Made by a program: the position numbers and the translations under genes | Source of the DNA: Pollenia angustigena | Lineage: Eukaryota > Arthropoda > Insecta > Diptera > Polleniidae | Reading direction: 5' to 3' | NCBI GenBank assembly: GCA_930367215.1 | Contig: OV884059.1 | Location: forward strand, 235,785,803-235,849,802 | DNA: 64,000 nt | Notes under the pieces: generated by a model | Seen by the model: the letters and a program-made list of their open reading frames with translations, nothing else | Database searches by the model: none | Told to the model about the DNA's origin: nothing | In this document: in pieces, positions 53,561-63,779 of the stretch | Position numbering within the stretch: the first letter of the stretch is position 1 | How the letters are laid out: every line of letters begins with the position of its first letter

Positions 53561-55007
53561 CAAGTTCTCATTTTGTCTAAAAAAAGGTGTGAATTTCTAG
53601 CACAGTGTAATTTAACATAAATGGATTTGTTGGAATTTTTCTATGATTTTTTAGTGGTGTCCCGTTTTCGCAATTTTAAAAGAAGGTAAGCCTACACTGG
53701 TCGGCAAAAAAATCGTTTTAAATAAAATGAATTAAATAGGTAAAGATTTTAAATCGCTTAATCCAAATCCGTTTTAATTTTTTTCGCGCGAAATAGGGCG
53801 GTAATACATTTGATCATAACTTGAGAAGAGTTTGCCCGATTTGGATAATAAAGAAGTTTTTTTTAAGTTTCAGCAGTTTCGGAAGTATTCAGAAAAGAGT
53901 GGCGGTAAAGTTTTTTTTTTAAAGAAGATTGAGTGCAGTGTTCTTATTTTCAAAAATTCATAAGCAAAAAATCAAAAAGGTAAAAATTTTAAATTTTTTA
54001 TGATTTATGGCTTTTTTTTATTCGCAAAATACCTGGCTTTTCAAAAAATCATTAAATAGGTAAAATTTTTGACTGCATTTGTGCTGATGTTTGTAAAGTA
54101 GGGTCGCTCTATTCGATTGTTCGATTTTTTTTATTCCACTACTTTCTATATTTTTGTGCTTTCACTCTTTATTTCTCCTATTCTTTTCTTATTAGAATTC
54201 TATCACTAACAAAGGCGTTACAATGGACCATATTAGTCTCTGTGAGAGGGTGTGAAGTTGTTTTCACACAGTCCTTTCAACCTAACCTAACATAACCTAA
54301 CCTAACCTAACCTACCCTAACCTTATGTTGTTTTCTTTTCTACAAAAAAAGGTGAGATTTTATTTAATAAAAATTTACTTTATGCCTCGTACAAATCGAC
54401 AGTGTTGATAATGCCCTGTAAAACAGGTAACTTTTGTTTATATATAGGTCTACCAGACGAATTTAGGAAAAAATCGCTCCGAATTAGGAAAGTAAAAAGT
54501 TAAGCTTTTAAAGTTATTTCTCTATTTTTTTGTTTTATAGAAAAAACTTAAGAAAGCAATTAACAAAATTTAAGTGGATTCGGTGTTATAAATGGTTCTC
54601 ATAAAAAGTCTTCAAATAAGAAAATCTTTAAAACTTGGAGTCCGGCAATCTGGCAACGTTATTTTCATGTTTACATATTATATGAAAATTTTCAGTAGTT
54701 TTAAACATTTTGAAAGGAAAAGGTGAAAATATGGATAACCGTATTCATTATATGTCCAGAAATGACAATAAATCAATTATTGGATTCATTCACACTCGTC
54801 AACTGATGAGGATAAAATGTTAATTATATTTAAATTTTCACCTAAGCGTCCACTAGGTTTGCTAATGTTATTTTAAAACCTATTTTTACTTATATTGAAC
54901 TGTTTTCGAGCAAACTGGAATTTCGTTGTTCAACAACAAATAGCATTATTACAGTGTTGGCAAGTCAATTTACACATGCACCTTTTAACAAGGTGGTATT
55001 TTTTTTG
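53561..55007. other. no gene seen; contains CCTAA tract
   Basis: Mostly AT-rich. 54328-54380 resembles 20575-20640. 54450-54660 begins TCTACCAGACGAATTTAGGA and ends near AGTCCGGCAATCTGGCAACG, weakly like hAT H1 ends. The telomere-like tract is listed separately. Confidence 0.3.
54279..54323 (-). repeat. interstitial (CCTAA)n tract
   Basis: About eight CCTAA units with two variant units (CATAA, CCTAC). The inverse is TTAGG, the ancestral arthropod telomere repeat, which Diptera lost. It follows a hairpin (GTGTGAAGTTGTTTTCACAC, about 54250-54270). Confidence 0.75.
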
Positions 55008-55454
55008 GCTGTAGGAAATATCGCCCAAAGAAAAATGGCCCAAAAATGAAAAATCGCCCAAAAAAATTGCATGTAAAATTGGGCCTGATTTCATATGAAA
55101 AATGGCCCAAAATTTTTGGGCTATTTATCGTTATTGTTGGGTGATTTTTTGTTTTTTAAATTTGGGTGATTTTTCATTATGAAAAATCACCCAAAAATGT
55201 TGTATGAAAAATGGCCCAAAAAATGGGCTATTTTTAAAATTCTACCATAATCTTACATAGCAGAGAAAACCATGCTTTATTATGGTTGCAAACAACAAAA
55301 CTATTTTTTTTAAGAAACTAATTTAACCATTATATGGTTGTCGGCGACAATGATTTGGTTAAATTAAACATAATATCGGTAGAATTTTTTTAAAAATGGT
55401 TTTGTAGCTTTTTTTCTGGGTGTATATATTAAATATATACATATATATCGAAAA

Positions 55455-55925
55455 TAAGGATTTTCTCTTCTATGGTATAACAAATACTGGCTTCGCTAAT
55501 TAAAGCTTCTCTGTATCGCCGGCCTTCGGCCGGGCGCAAGGATTTTCTCCTCTATGGTATAACAAAGACCGGCTTCGCTAACTAAAGCTTCTCTGTATAG
55601 CCGGCCTTCGGCCGGGCGCAAGGATTTTCTCCTCTATGGTATAACAAACACCGGCTTCGCTAACTAAAGCTTCTCTAGTCGGCCTTGTTCGGAAACAAGG
55701 CAGTTTTTCGAAGCTTTACTTAGCGAAACCGGTTTTTGTTAGACCATTAAGGAGAAAATCTTTGCGCCCGGCCGAAGGCCGGCTATACAGAGAAGCTTTA
55801 GTTAGCGAAGCCGGTGTTTGTTATACCATAGAGGAGAAAATCCTTGCGCCCGGCCGAAGGCCGGCTATACAGAGAAGCTTTAGTTAGCGAAGCCAGTATT
55901 TGTTATACCATAGAAGATGAAATCC
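55455..55925. repeat. 82-bp GC-rich palindromic array, copy 2
   Basis: Same unit as 23276-23815 (CTCCTCTATGGTATAACAAA, CCGGCTTCGCTAACTAAAGC, GCCGGCCTTCGGCCGGGCGC): about three forward units to 55680, then inverted units to 55925. Both ends are framed by ATATATTAAATATATAC-type sequence that is itself inverted. Confidence 0.85.
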
Positions 55926-56128
55926 TTATTTTGGATATATATATTTAATATATACACCCGGAGTAAAAGCTATAAAAATATTTTATCCATATTATGTTTA
56001 ATTTAACCAAATCATTGTCACCGACAACCATATTATGGTTAAATAAGTATCTTTAAAAAAATCACTTGAAATTTTAACGGTATTTTAAAAAAAAAATTAC
56101 ACATTTTTGATTATAAGTTTAGTTGCGG

Positions 56129-56240
56129 ACGTTGCAAAGTGTCATAACGTCCTCGTCCTCGTCTTCGATGGACATTATGACACTTTAAAAGTGTCCAAGG
56201 ACACTACGACACTGGACGTTATGACATGTCACCTAAATTT
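56129..56240. mobile_element. fragment related to the 278-bp MULE-like element
   Basis: GCAAAGTGTCATAACGTCC and ACACTGGACGTTATGACATG match the arms at 40400-40677. The transposase fragment is missing here; a short CGTCCTCGTCCTCGTC repeat is present instead. Confidence 0.5.
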
Positions 56241-57142
56241 ATATGAATAATAAACACTTTTTTGCAAATTTAGTAATTTTTTTTTTTTTTTGGGAAAAAA
56301 TTCGTTTTTGCTTTTTGGGTCATTTTTCATTTTCTTTTTGGGCCCTTTTTCGTTTTTTTTGGGCAAAATTTCATATTTACCTTTTTGGGTAATTTTTCAT
56401 GTTCGCTTGGGCGATTCTTCATTTGGGCGATTTTTCATTTTTTTTTTTTTGGGCCATTTTTCTTTGGGCGATATTTCCTACAGCCATTTTTTTTTCTTTG
56501 TAGAAAAGAAAACACCATTAGTCTAGCTTTTTTAAAAAAAGACGTTATAGAATCAATCTATGAACAGTTTTGGATTTAGCACGCTAAAGGGAATTAAAAT
56601 TACATAACAAAGTTCTTGCTTCCTATATTTTTTGCTTTTTTTTTTGTTTTTTGCAAACCAGTGTTATTTGTGTTTGTGGTTAAATTTTAAGGGCCGATGT
56701 TGATTTTGAATAAAACACATATTATTTAGGAAATTATTGTCATTTCTTTTTATTATGATAATATTGGTATATGGTTCAATTATGTATGGAATATGGAAAT
56801 ATCGGCCAAATGGCCGCCTCGAATTCGGCGGCACACCTCCATCCGATGGTCCAAATTTTCGATGACGCTGAAGCATAATTGAGATTCTATGCCGTTAATG
56901 TGCCGAATTATCTCATCCTTTAGCTCTTGAATTGTTGCTGGCTTATCGATGTACACCTTTTCTTTCAAATAACCCCAAAGAAAGAAGTCCAACGGTGTCA
57001 AATCACATGATCTTGGCGGCCAATTGACATCGCCGTCACGTGATTGTTTCGTTAGCGGTGTGGCAAGTGGCACCGTCCTGTTGAAACTACATATCGTCCA
57101 CATACATATCTTCCAATTCGGGCCATAAAAAGTTCGTTATCA

Positions 57143-57526
57143 CACTCATAAAATTATTACAGTAACTGATTGTAGGTTATTAAATTCGTTTTCGGTACTG
57201 TTAAAATTGAATAAAAATATAGTTATTTTACGAATAAATTTATTTTTCAACATTTATGTTTGTTATTAAAAAAACAAACTACCAAAAAATAATGTTTTCC
57301 GTATTTTTTTTTGTTAATTTGTTTGATTTTTATCGGTTAAAATATATTTTTTAAAAGTAAAAACTATTCAATTTTAACGAATATGATGTTCAATAAATAA
57401 AAAACTTAGAAATTACTGAAAAAATCATTTGTTTTAAATGAAATGTAAATGATCCGTTTTTTAAATGAATTTTAATTTGTTTCAAATGAATTTTCGTTTG
57501 AATTTAACTACATAATATTTTGAGTG
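57143..57526. mobile_element. 384-bp CACTCA-ended MITE, 2-bp CA duplication
   Basis: Starts CACTCATAAAATTATTACAG and ends CTACATAATATTTTGAGTG. CA flanks at 57141-57142 and 57527-57528, and removing the element plus one CA rejoins transposase codons R-E-M-I-T. Interior has repeated AAATGAAT words. Confidence 0.75.
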
Positions 57527-57550
57527 CATCTCACGATAGCGAACACCATT

Positions 57551-58306
57551 GAGCCAATTTAGACTAGACTAATTGTTCTGGCAGAAAACGACAGTTTGTA
57601 GGCGAAAGAGGTGAAGAGAGTCGTTTTCGGTTGGCATAATTTTTAATCCAGCTTCAACCCCGCATTAGCAGAACAAAACCAATACATACACACTTATGAA
57701 AAAACAGGTTCAGTGTTTTCTTTTTTGCAAAGCGATTTTAATCGTTAGTTGTTCGCCGTCGTGTAAACATGAATATAAAAACAGAGGGTGGTTGGTCACG
57801 CCAAATGTTTTTATGTTTACAGGAACGAACACCAAACGTCAAATAAACAAAAAAATACTAACACATACAAAGCTGCGTGTACGTATACAATTTTATGCCA
57901 GAATAATTAATCCAGTGTAGTTTGGAAACAAGGCGAATTCAACAAGGTAAACTCAACTCGTCAGCCGTTCATCAGCTGTCTCCACGGCGAATTTAAAAAT
58001 AATAGGGAAACGTCAAAATATAATTTTGTTTATGTTTTGCGCCAAAATAACTGAAAAAATTTCTTAGAAAAACTGTGAATAAATAAAGTGAATTTAATAT
58101 TCTCTTTTATAACCCAAACAAAATTTGTATTTTGTTTTTCAATCAATTTTTGCCTTGTTAGCATTTTTGACAACCGCCTATTAAATTGCAAAAAAATACA
58201 TGGGGCTTTTTGTAGTTGTAGAGTTGCACTTACCTTGTTGAATTCGCCTTGTTTGAAAAGAACAAAAGTTAATCCGACTAAAAATTAGTCTAGTCTAAAT
58301 TGGCTC
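57551..58306. mobile_element. PIF/Harbinger-like foldback, 756 bp, TSD ATT
   Basis: Arms GAGCCAATTTAGACTAGACT then AAT and exact inverse. ATT at 57548-57550 and 58307-58309; removing it restores the transposase V-N-G-V codons. A second inverted-repeat element lies inside (57928-58254). Confidence 0.8.
57928..58254. mobile_element. nested inverted-repeat element, 22-bp perfect ends
   Basis: CAAGGCGAATTCAACAAGGT then AA at the left and the exact inverse at the right, followed by T-rich outer bases. Contains CAGCCGTTCATCAGCTG. Non-coding. Confidence 0.6.
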
Positions 58307-58604
58307 ATTCACAGTAACTGCCAGACCGGCCTCATTTCGTTCGTTCGGTGTTTTTTTTTTTAAATGAACTTTTTTTGTTTTGATTTTTTCGTCTTCCACT
58401 TCATGAATTTTTTTCTTTTTTTACTTGTTCTTTAATTTTTAACATACTTTCCCTCATGTTTCCAAAGTATAGAATGAATATTAAACGAAATTTTTATAAT
58501 TTTAAAAATAATAAACAAGAATTTAAATAATTTTTTTGTATCGTAATAATTTGAAATTAATGATTTTATTTTTTTTTTTTTTATCTATTTCTGTTTGTTT
58601 GCAG

Positions 58605-58712
58605 TTAAAAAAGACACAAGAATTACAAAAACAAATGTTGCTTCATACATTTCAAGAAAAATCAAAACAATTGGAATTACAACATAAAATACAATTGGAA
58701 CATAAATTTCAT
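58605..58712 (+). CDS. HDAC4: internal exon, probable HDAC4 (class IIa histone deacetylase) N-terminal coiled coil
   Basis: A pyrimidine tract and TTTGCAG precede 58605; CAT is followed by the consensus donor GTAAGT at 58713. The 108-bp exon is phase 0 at both ends and encodes 36 residues: LKKTQELQKQMLLHTFQEKS then KQLELQHKIQLEHKFH. The Gln/Leu/Lys heptad pattern matches the Gln-rich tetramerisation helix of class IIa HDACs (vertebrate form QQIQRQILIAEFQRQHEQL). This segment lies upstream of the MEF2-binding region and the deacetylase domain; the full protein represses transcription in the nucleus and shuttles by phosphorylation. The open frame extends past both splice sites but loses the pattern there. 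No other exon is visible within 58 kb upstream, consistent with a giant intron. Another Gln-rich coiled-coil protein remains possible. Confidence 0.6.
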
Positions 58713-58859
58713 GTAAGTTCCTTGATACTTGTTTCGAACATTTGAGCAAAGATATTTATTTTTTGTGATTTTATAAATAAACATAATAAACAATTATTAT
58801 GTTTACTGAATATTTAGTTTAGTTTTTGTAACAATTAAGTTAAAGTGTTAAATTTAAAA

Positions 58860-60069
58860 TCTATATACATATATAAAAGAAAGTCGTGCTAGTTACACCA
58901 CTTATAACTCAAGAACGTCAGAACAGATTTGGCTGAAAATTGGTAGGGAGGTAGCTTAGAGCCAGGAGACGGACATAGGATACTTTTGCCCCGCCCACTT
59001 TTACGCCCACTTTTTTCGATTTACCTAAAATCAGAAAACGGCTCCATCGAGTTGACTAATTTTTCTTTCAAATCTTCGTATTAATCCATTTTAAGTTTTC
59101 ATCGATAGAAAAATTTACCACGCCTACTTTTATGCCCACTTTTTCTATTAAGCGCATAAATTGAGAACGGCTTGACCGATTTGGACGATTTTTTCTTTAA
59201 AATGATCGCCATGGTCCACCTTAGGGTTTTAAGGAAAGAAAATTTTGCCCCGCCCACTTTTACGCCCACTTTTTTCGATTTACCTAAAATCAAAAAACTG
59301 CTCCATCGATTTGACTAATTTATCTTTCAAATGTTCGTATTAATCCATTTTAAGTTTTCATCGATAGAAAAATTTACCACGCCTACTTTTACGCCCACTT
59401 TTTCTATTAAGCGCATACCTGGAGAACGACTTGACCGATTTGGACGATTTTGATTTAACTAATTTATCTTTCAAATGTTCGTATTAATCCATTTTAAGTT
59501 TTCATCGATAGAAAAATTTACCACGGCTACTTTTACGCCCACTTTTTCTATTAAGCGCATAACTGGAGAACGACTTGACCGATTTGGACGATTTTTTCTT
59601 CAAAATGATCGCCATGGTTTAACTTAGGTTTTTACGGAAAGAAAATTTTGTCCCGCCCACTTTTACGTCCACTTTTTTCGATTTACCTAAAATCAAAAAA
59701 CTGCTCCATCGATTTGACTAATTTTTCTTTTAACTGTTCGTATTAATTTATTTTACGTTTTCATCGAAAGAAAAAATTACCACGCCTACTTTTACGCCCA
59801 CTTTTTCTATTAAGAGCATGATTTGAGAACGGCTTGACCGATTTGGACGATTTTTTCTTTAAAATTATCGCCATGGTCCAACTTATTCTTTTTTGATTGA
59901 GCCCATATCCACACCATATGTAAGTTATTTTTTAAAAAAAATTTATGATAGGTATTCCATGGATTTTTATTTTAAAGGCCGTAAATTTCGTTAAATGCTC
60001 AATTTAAATCGTGTGGTAATACAAAACTAATGTTTACTTAGGGCCAGCAACGTAGACCGGGTCAGCTAG
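58860..60069. mobile_element. non-autonomous Helitron with internal tandem repeats
   Basis: Begins TCTATATACATATATAAAAG after an A and ends GACCGGGTCAGCTAG before a T, fitting Helitron rules (5' TC, 3' CTRR, insertion between A and T). Between them about five imperfect units repeat TTTACCACGCCTACTTTTAC, GCCCACTTTTTCTATTAAGC and GAACGGCTTGACCGATTTGG at spacings of roughly 145-260 bp. No Rep/helicase sequence. It sits 147 bp downstream of the HDAC4-like exon. Confidence 0.7.
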
Positions 60070-60107
60070 TTTTCTATAAAAAAACAGATTTTTTTTTATC
60101 ATACTAA

Positions 60108-60226
60108 TCATATACGCCTGTATTCACAATTTTTTTAATTTAATAAAGGTTTAAAGGACAAACTTACTATGAAAATTATCCCTAATAAACGTTTGTTAAA
60201 TTTAATAATCGTTTATGAATACGGGG
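60108..60226. mobile_element. short foldback, Harbinger-like ends
   Basis: GCCTGTATTCACAATTTTTT at the left and the inverse of AACCCCGTATTCATAAACG at the right. A relative without clear ends is at 28975-29065. Target duplication not clear. Confidence 0.45.
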
Positions 60227-60239
60227 TTTAATCAAGAAG

Positions 60240-60640
60240 TTATGTATGTATGTTTGTTTGTAGGTGGTCATCTCCGTAACCGCTGAGCCGATCTTAAAGA
60301 AACTTCTACAGTATATTTTTGATGGTCTGTGAGGGGCTATAGGCTATAAATTTTAATGGGATTTTAAGTGGGCGGGGTATCTCCCATGCAAAGAGAATAT
60401 ATAGTTTCCAAATTTGTTACAAAAATATTTGTTGTTAAAATACAATCTTTCAATATACAATCTAATAAAACCTAGGCGGGATTGGAGAAGTGGTCGTGAC
60501 ACGAAATAGATTTATTTATGTATATCTAAAGAACGGTAGGAGAAAACTTGTCCAAATTTGGTACACATAGCTGGGTAACCAATACACAACCTCTCTTGAA
60601 AAATTTGCTGGATTTTAGAAGTAGGCGTGGCACCACCCAT
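60240..60640 (+). repeat. R3-type interspersed repeat
   Basis: GGTGGTCATCTCCGTAACCG then CTGAGCCGATC, TTTTAAGTGGGCGGGGTATC, AATTTGGTACACATAGCTGG and GAAGTAGGCGTGGCACCACC. Matches 39150-39440 over most of its right half. Confidence 0.55.
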
Positions 60641-62245
60641 GCAAAGACATTTTTTTACGCATATCCAGAATTAAAATTAAGCAAAAACAAAAACTGTGTG
60701 GTGTGTTAGAAATAGTTTAACCACATCAAGTGCATGAGAAACAATGTTGATCTAATGTTAGCTCCTGCCATTTTGCAATTTGTCATAATCATGTGAACTT
60801 AGTATAGAATATAAAAAAACATAAAATAAAGAAAAATAAATAAATTTTTTAACTAAATATTCAAAATTTAAATTATTCAAACTTCTTATTTTAATAAAAA
60901 TTAATTGATCTACCAATTTTTTCTATATGATGCTACTGCTCGTCTATACCAGAGATATTTTGCGACATATATTGCAGTAAATGTCAAAATTATGTTATCT
61001 TTTATGTAGACAGCCCTTTTTTCTACATATTTATTGCCAGCGATTTATGTTGCAATAATTGTTTATCAATTTTCGTTGACAATTATTGCAGACATAAAAT
61101 GTCAAATTTGGCTGTCAATTGTAAAAAATAGAAGCGAATTGTATGGGAAAGAAATTTATAGCATTTTCGTCGATTTAGAACGAAGATTTCGTTAACTTAA
61201 CTTACATGCAAAACCAAAACAAATTATAAAATATTGTTTTTGTTTTGCATTTAATTTAAGCGAACGAAGTTTTCGTTTGAAATCACGGTGTACATACGTT
61301 TGTGAAATGTAAGCAAATAATAATTGAAGTAATATAATTAAATAATTAGAAATAAACACTAAAATAATTTTTTTTTTAAATAAGCACTAAAATGTCATTA
61401 TTATTTAGTCTTAAGATTTGTCAAAAAAATAAACCTCTTTTGTGACTTTTGTGTGATACTGTAGCATTGACAACAGCTTTTGCGAAAAAATTTTTCGTGT
61501 GAATGAACCGTATTTTCGTGTAGAATAGTAAATTTCGGCCTCTAAGGTAGAAGTACATAGCACGCGATACTACGCTGTAGAGTTCTGTCAAAAAAGTTAA
61601 ACTTGTGTTTATTCTTAGAAAAAAAAAAACATTTTGACGATTTTGCAATATTTTGAGTCATGTAGGAAAAACGTTTTGAAAAGGTTAAAAAACATACAAA
61701 AGAAAGCTAGCTAGAACCGAAAAACAAAAAAAAAAAAATAAGAGCCGAAGCTTGAAATTCTATAACGCCAGAAATAAAAGGCTTTTATAACGGGCGTTGT
61801 GTAACCTGTCATTTTTCATGTGCTTTAGTTTTAAAACGCACGATTCTCGTCGAGGAATGGTCGCGTGTTATGCATTTCTACCTTTAGCAGTGATGGCTTT
61901 AGGTAACGAAAGATAAATTTTTCGTATCTTTTGATGACTTAAGGTGCCATGTATAATCCTGATATTTTTTCGTATCTTTTGAATCTGTACGCATCATGTA
62001 CAGAAATAAAATATTAATAAATATTAACGTTAAAATTGGATTTTAAAATTTTTTTCAAAATGTATCTTTTATTTTATTGATAATCTCCAATATTTTTAAG
62101 GAAGCTTTTATTTTTTTAAGTTTGCTTCATGACAACTTTTAATTTTTGAGTTTTCTTTATGGATAAAAATGAGAAAAATTGCTTAATTAACAATACTGTT
62201 TTCAAACATACTGTTCTGAATCGATTTATAGAAAATTAGAATAAA
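60641..62245. other. no gene seen; several small inverted repeats
   Basis: 60950-61140 holds a hairpin with GCAATAATTGT/ACAATTATTGC arms (61052-61090). 61179-61280 is an inverted repeat (AACGAAGATTTCGTT, CATGCAAAACCAAAACA). 61541-61888 has ends CTAAGGTAGAAGTACATAGC and the inverse CTACCTTTAG. ATTTTTCGTATCTTTTGA occurs twice, 51 bp apart, near 61915 and 61966. Confidence 0.4.
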
Positions 62246-62892
62246 AACAAGTAAGAAAGTATAGTCGGTCAACCCCGACCATATGATACCCTACACCACA
62301 GTATTAAAAAACACATAATGCTCATATAAATATGGATTTATCTATGTTTATAAATATGGATTTATCTATGTTTATAAAAGTCATTAAAATCGGTTTATAA
62401 GTTTGTTAGAGGCAGAAATTGCCCCCTACCTCCCCTCGTGGTTCTTTTTTTGAAAAACTATATAGGTTATGTGTCCATATAGATATGGAAATATCTATGT
62501 TTTTAATTTCATTAAAATCGGTTTGAGAGGCAGAAATTGGCCCTATCTCCCCTCGTGGTCCTATTTTTTAAAAAATGCATCCCTTTTGTGTCCATAAATA
62601 TATTGTTCTATGCATGTTTTAAATTTCATTAAAATGGGTTTGATAGTTTCTGAGAGGAAGAAATTTCCCCCTATCTTCCCTCGTGGTCCTACTATTTGGC
62701 CCATTTTCAATAGGCTTGGTCCTTGTGCCAATAAGAACCTATGTCCTAAATTTTATCAAATTATTTCAAAATTGCGACCTGTACTTTGCGCACAAGGTTA
62801 CATGGACAGCCAGCCAGCCAGCCAGCCGGACGGACATCGTTAGTTCGACTCAGAAAGTGATTCTGAGTCTCCACTATTGTGGTGTGGGTATA
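62246..62892 (+). repeat. fly interspersed repeat R1, full copy
   Basis: Begins AAAACAAGTAAGAAAGTATA then GTCGGTCAACCCCGACC and ends CACTATTGTGGTGTGGGTAT then AAAAA. Collinear with 37117-37795. A short internal duplication of ATATGGATTTATCTATGTTT occurs at 62329-62370. The frames of 77 and 161 codons crossing it are incidental. Confidence 0.8.
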
Positions 62893-63779
62893 AAAAGAAT
62901 AAAATTTCATTTTGAAATTTTCTTTTGTGAAATCCGAAGGGAAAACAATAAACTTAATTGTTCTTTACTAAAATTTAAAAAAAATGTATTCCATGTTAAT
63001 GCTAGCTTCGTTTGTCAATTAAGATGTGTGTGTGTTTGGTCCGACAATGATTGTTTTGGCAAAGAAAAAAAAATACATACAAACAAAAAAGCCAGAAACC
63101 AAGCAATTATTACTCATGTAGGTATTCAGCAGTTACTATGTAGTACAAGAAAAAAAAAATTTAAATGAAACTAAACGCACATATGTAGGTACAAACAATT
63201 TCCATAGAAACAGAAGACTTTTTTTTATCATCTTAAAAAGTACAGTAGTTGTTTTTATTGTTGTTAATTTAACAAAGTCTCATCTAGTGGTTTATTGTTG
63301 TTATTATTGTTAATGTTAACAAAGCGTATCATCGAGTGGACAATGACTACTTAAATGCAAAAGTATAAGATTGTGTGCCTTTTTAATTTACACAATTGTG
63401 TTATATTGCGTGCGCATCAAAAATGCAAACAAAGCACTTTCAATAAAAAACGAACACATGCAAAAATCAAATGTGAACGAAACGATGTAAAAATTACCAA
63501 CGTTGAACTTTGTTTTGCAGGCAAAGAGTGAATGTAAATTTGAGCGTATGAATAAATCAAGAAAAATAGTGATTTTGCAGTTTTCTGGTGCATAACACCA
63601 TCTTTTTCTCAACAACAAAAAATATGTTACATGTTTCGCCCTCAATTAAATCAAAATGTATGCAGCATTATTGTTTATTGTTTTTTTTTTTTTAATTTTA
63701 AAGTATAAAATCTTTTAAAAATTGTATTTTGACTTAAAATACCATTCGAATAATATGAAAAATTTATATAATAAATGTT
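62893..63779. other. no gene or repeat recognised
   Basis: AT-rich; GATGTGTGTGTGTTTGG near 63024. A T-run at 63682. Possibly plain intron sequence of the HDAC4-like gene. Confidence 0.3.

Larger units (their letters stand above)
55017..56485. mobile_element. long-TIR MULE-like foldback, copy 2, 9-bp TSD
   Basis: Starts GGCTGTAGGAAATATCGCCC and ends GGGCGATATTTCCTACAGCC exactly inverse. The 9-bp flank ATTTTTTTT is duplicated (55008-55016, 56486-56494). Arms match 22967-24133; here element G pieces (55256-55430, 55935-56060) and a fragment of the 278-bp MULE-like element (56129-56240) have been added around the 82-bp array. Confidence 0.75.
56670..58345 (-). pseudogene. mariner-type transposase remnant, copy 3, split by two insertions
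   Basis: Minus strand, upstream to downstream: NEAGLAVTVNG (58345-58310), a foldback insertion, GVRYREM (57550-57527), a CACTCA-ended insertion, then ITNFLWPELEDMYVDDM and, after a frameshift, GDVNWPPRSCDLTPLDFFLW and GYLKEKVYIDKPATIQELKD to HLADISIFH near 56780. The order matches an IS630-Tc1-mariner DDE transposase, with D in SCDLTP visible. The glutamine-rich FQQDGATCHT block is recognisable near 57070. The N-terminal DNA-binding part is not seen. Confidence 0.8.

Noticed and set aside
54450..54660. Possible fourth bounded copy of hAT family H1
   Set aside because: Only faint similarity to the ends (TCTACCAGACGAATTT, AATCTGGCAACG) and no target duplication; not strong enough to list.
62683..63168. 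161-codon open frame
   Set aside because: Starts within the R1 repeat (QPASQP from the CCAGCCAGC run) and runs into AT-rich DNA; no conserved pattern.
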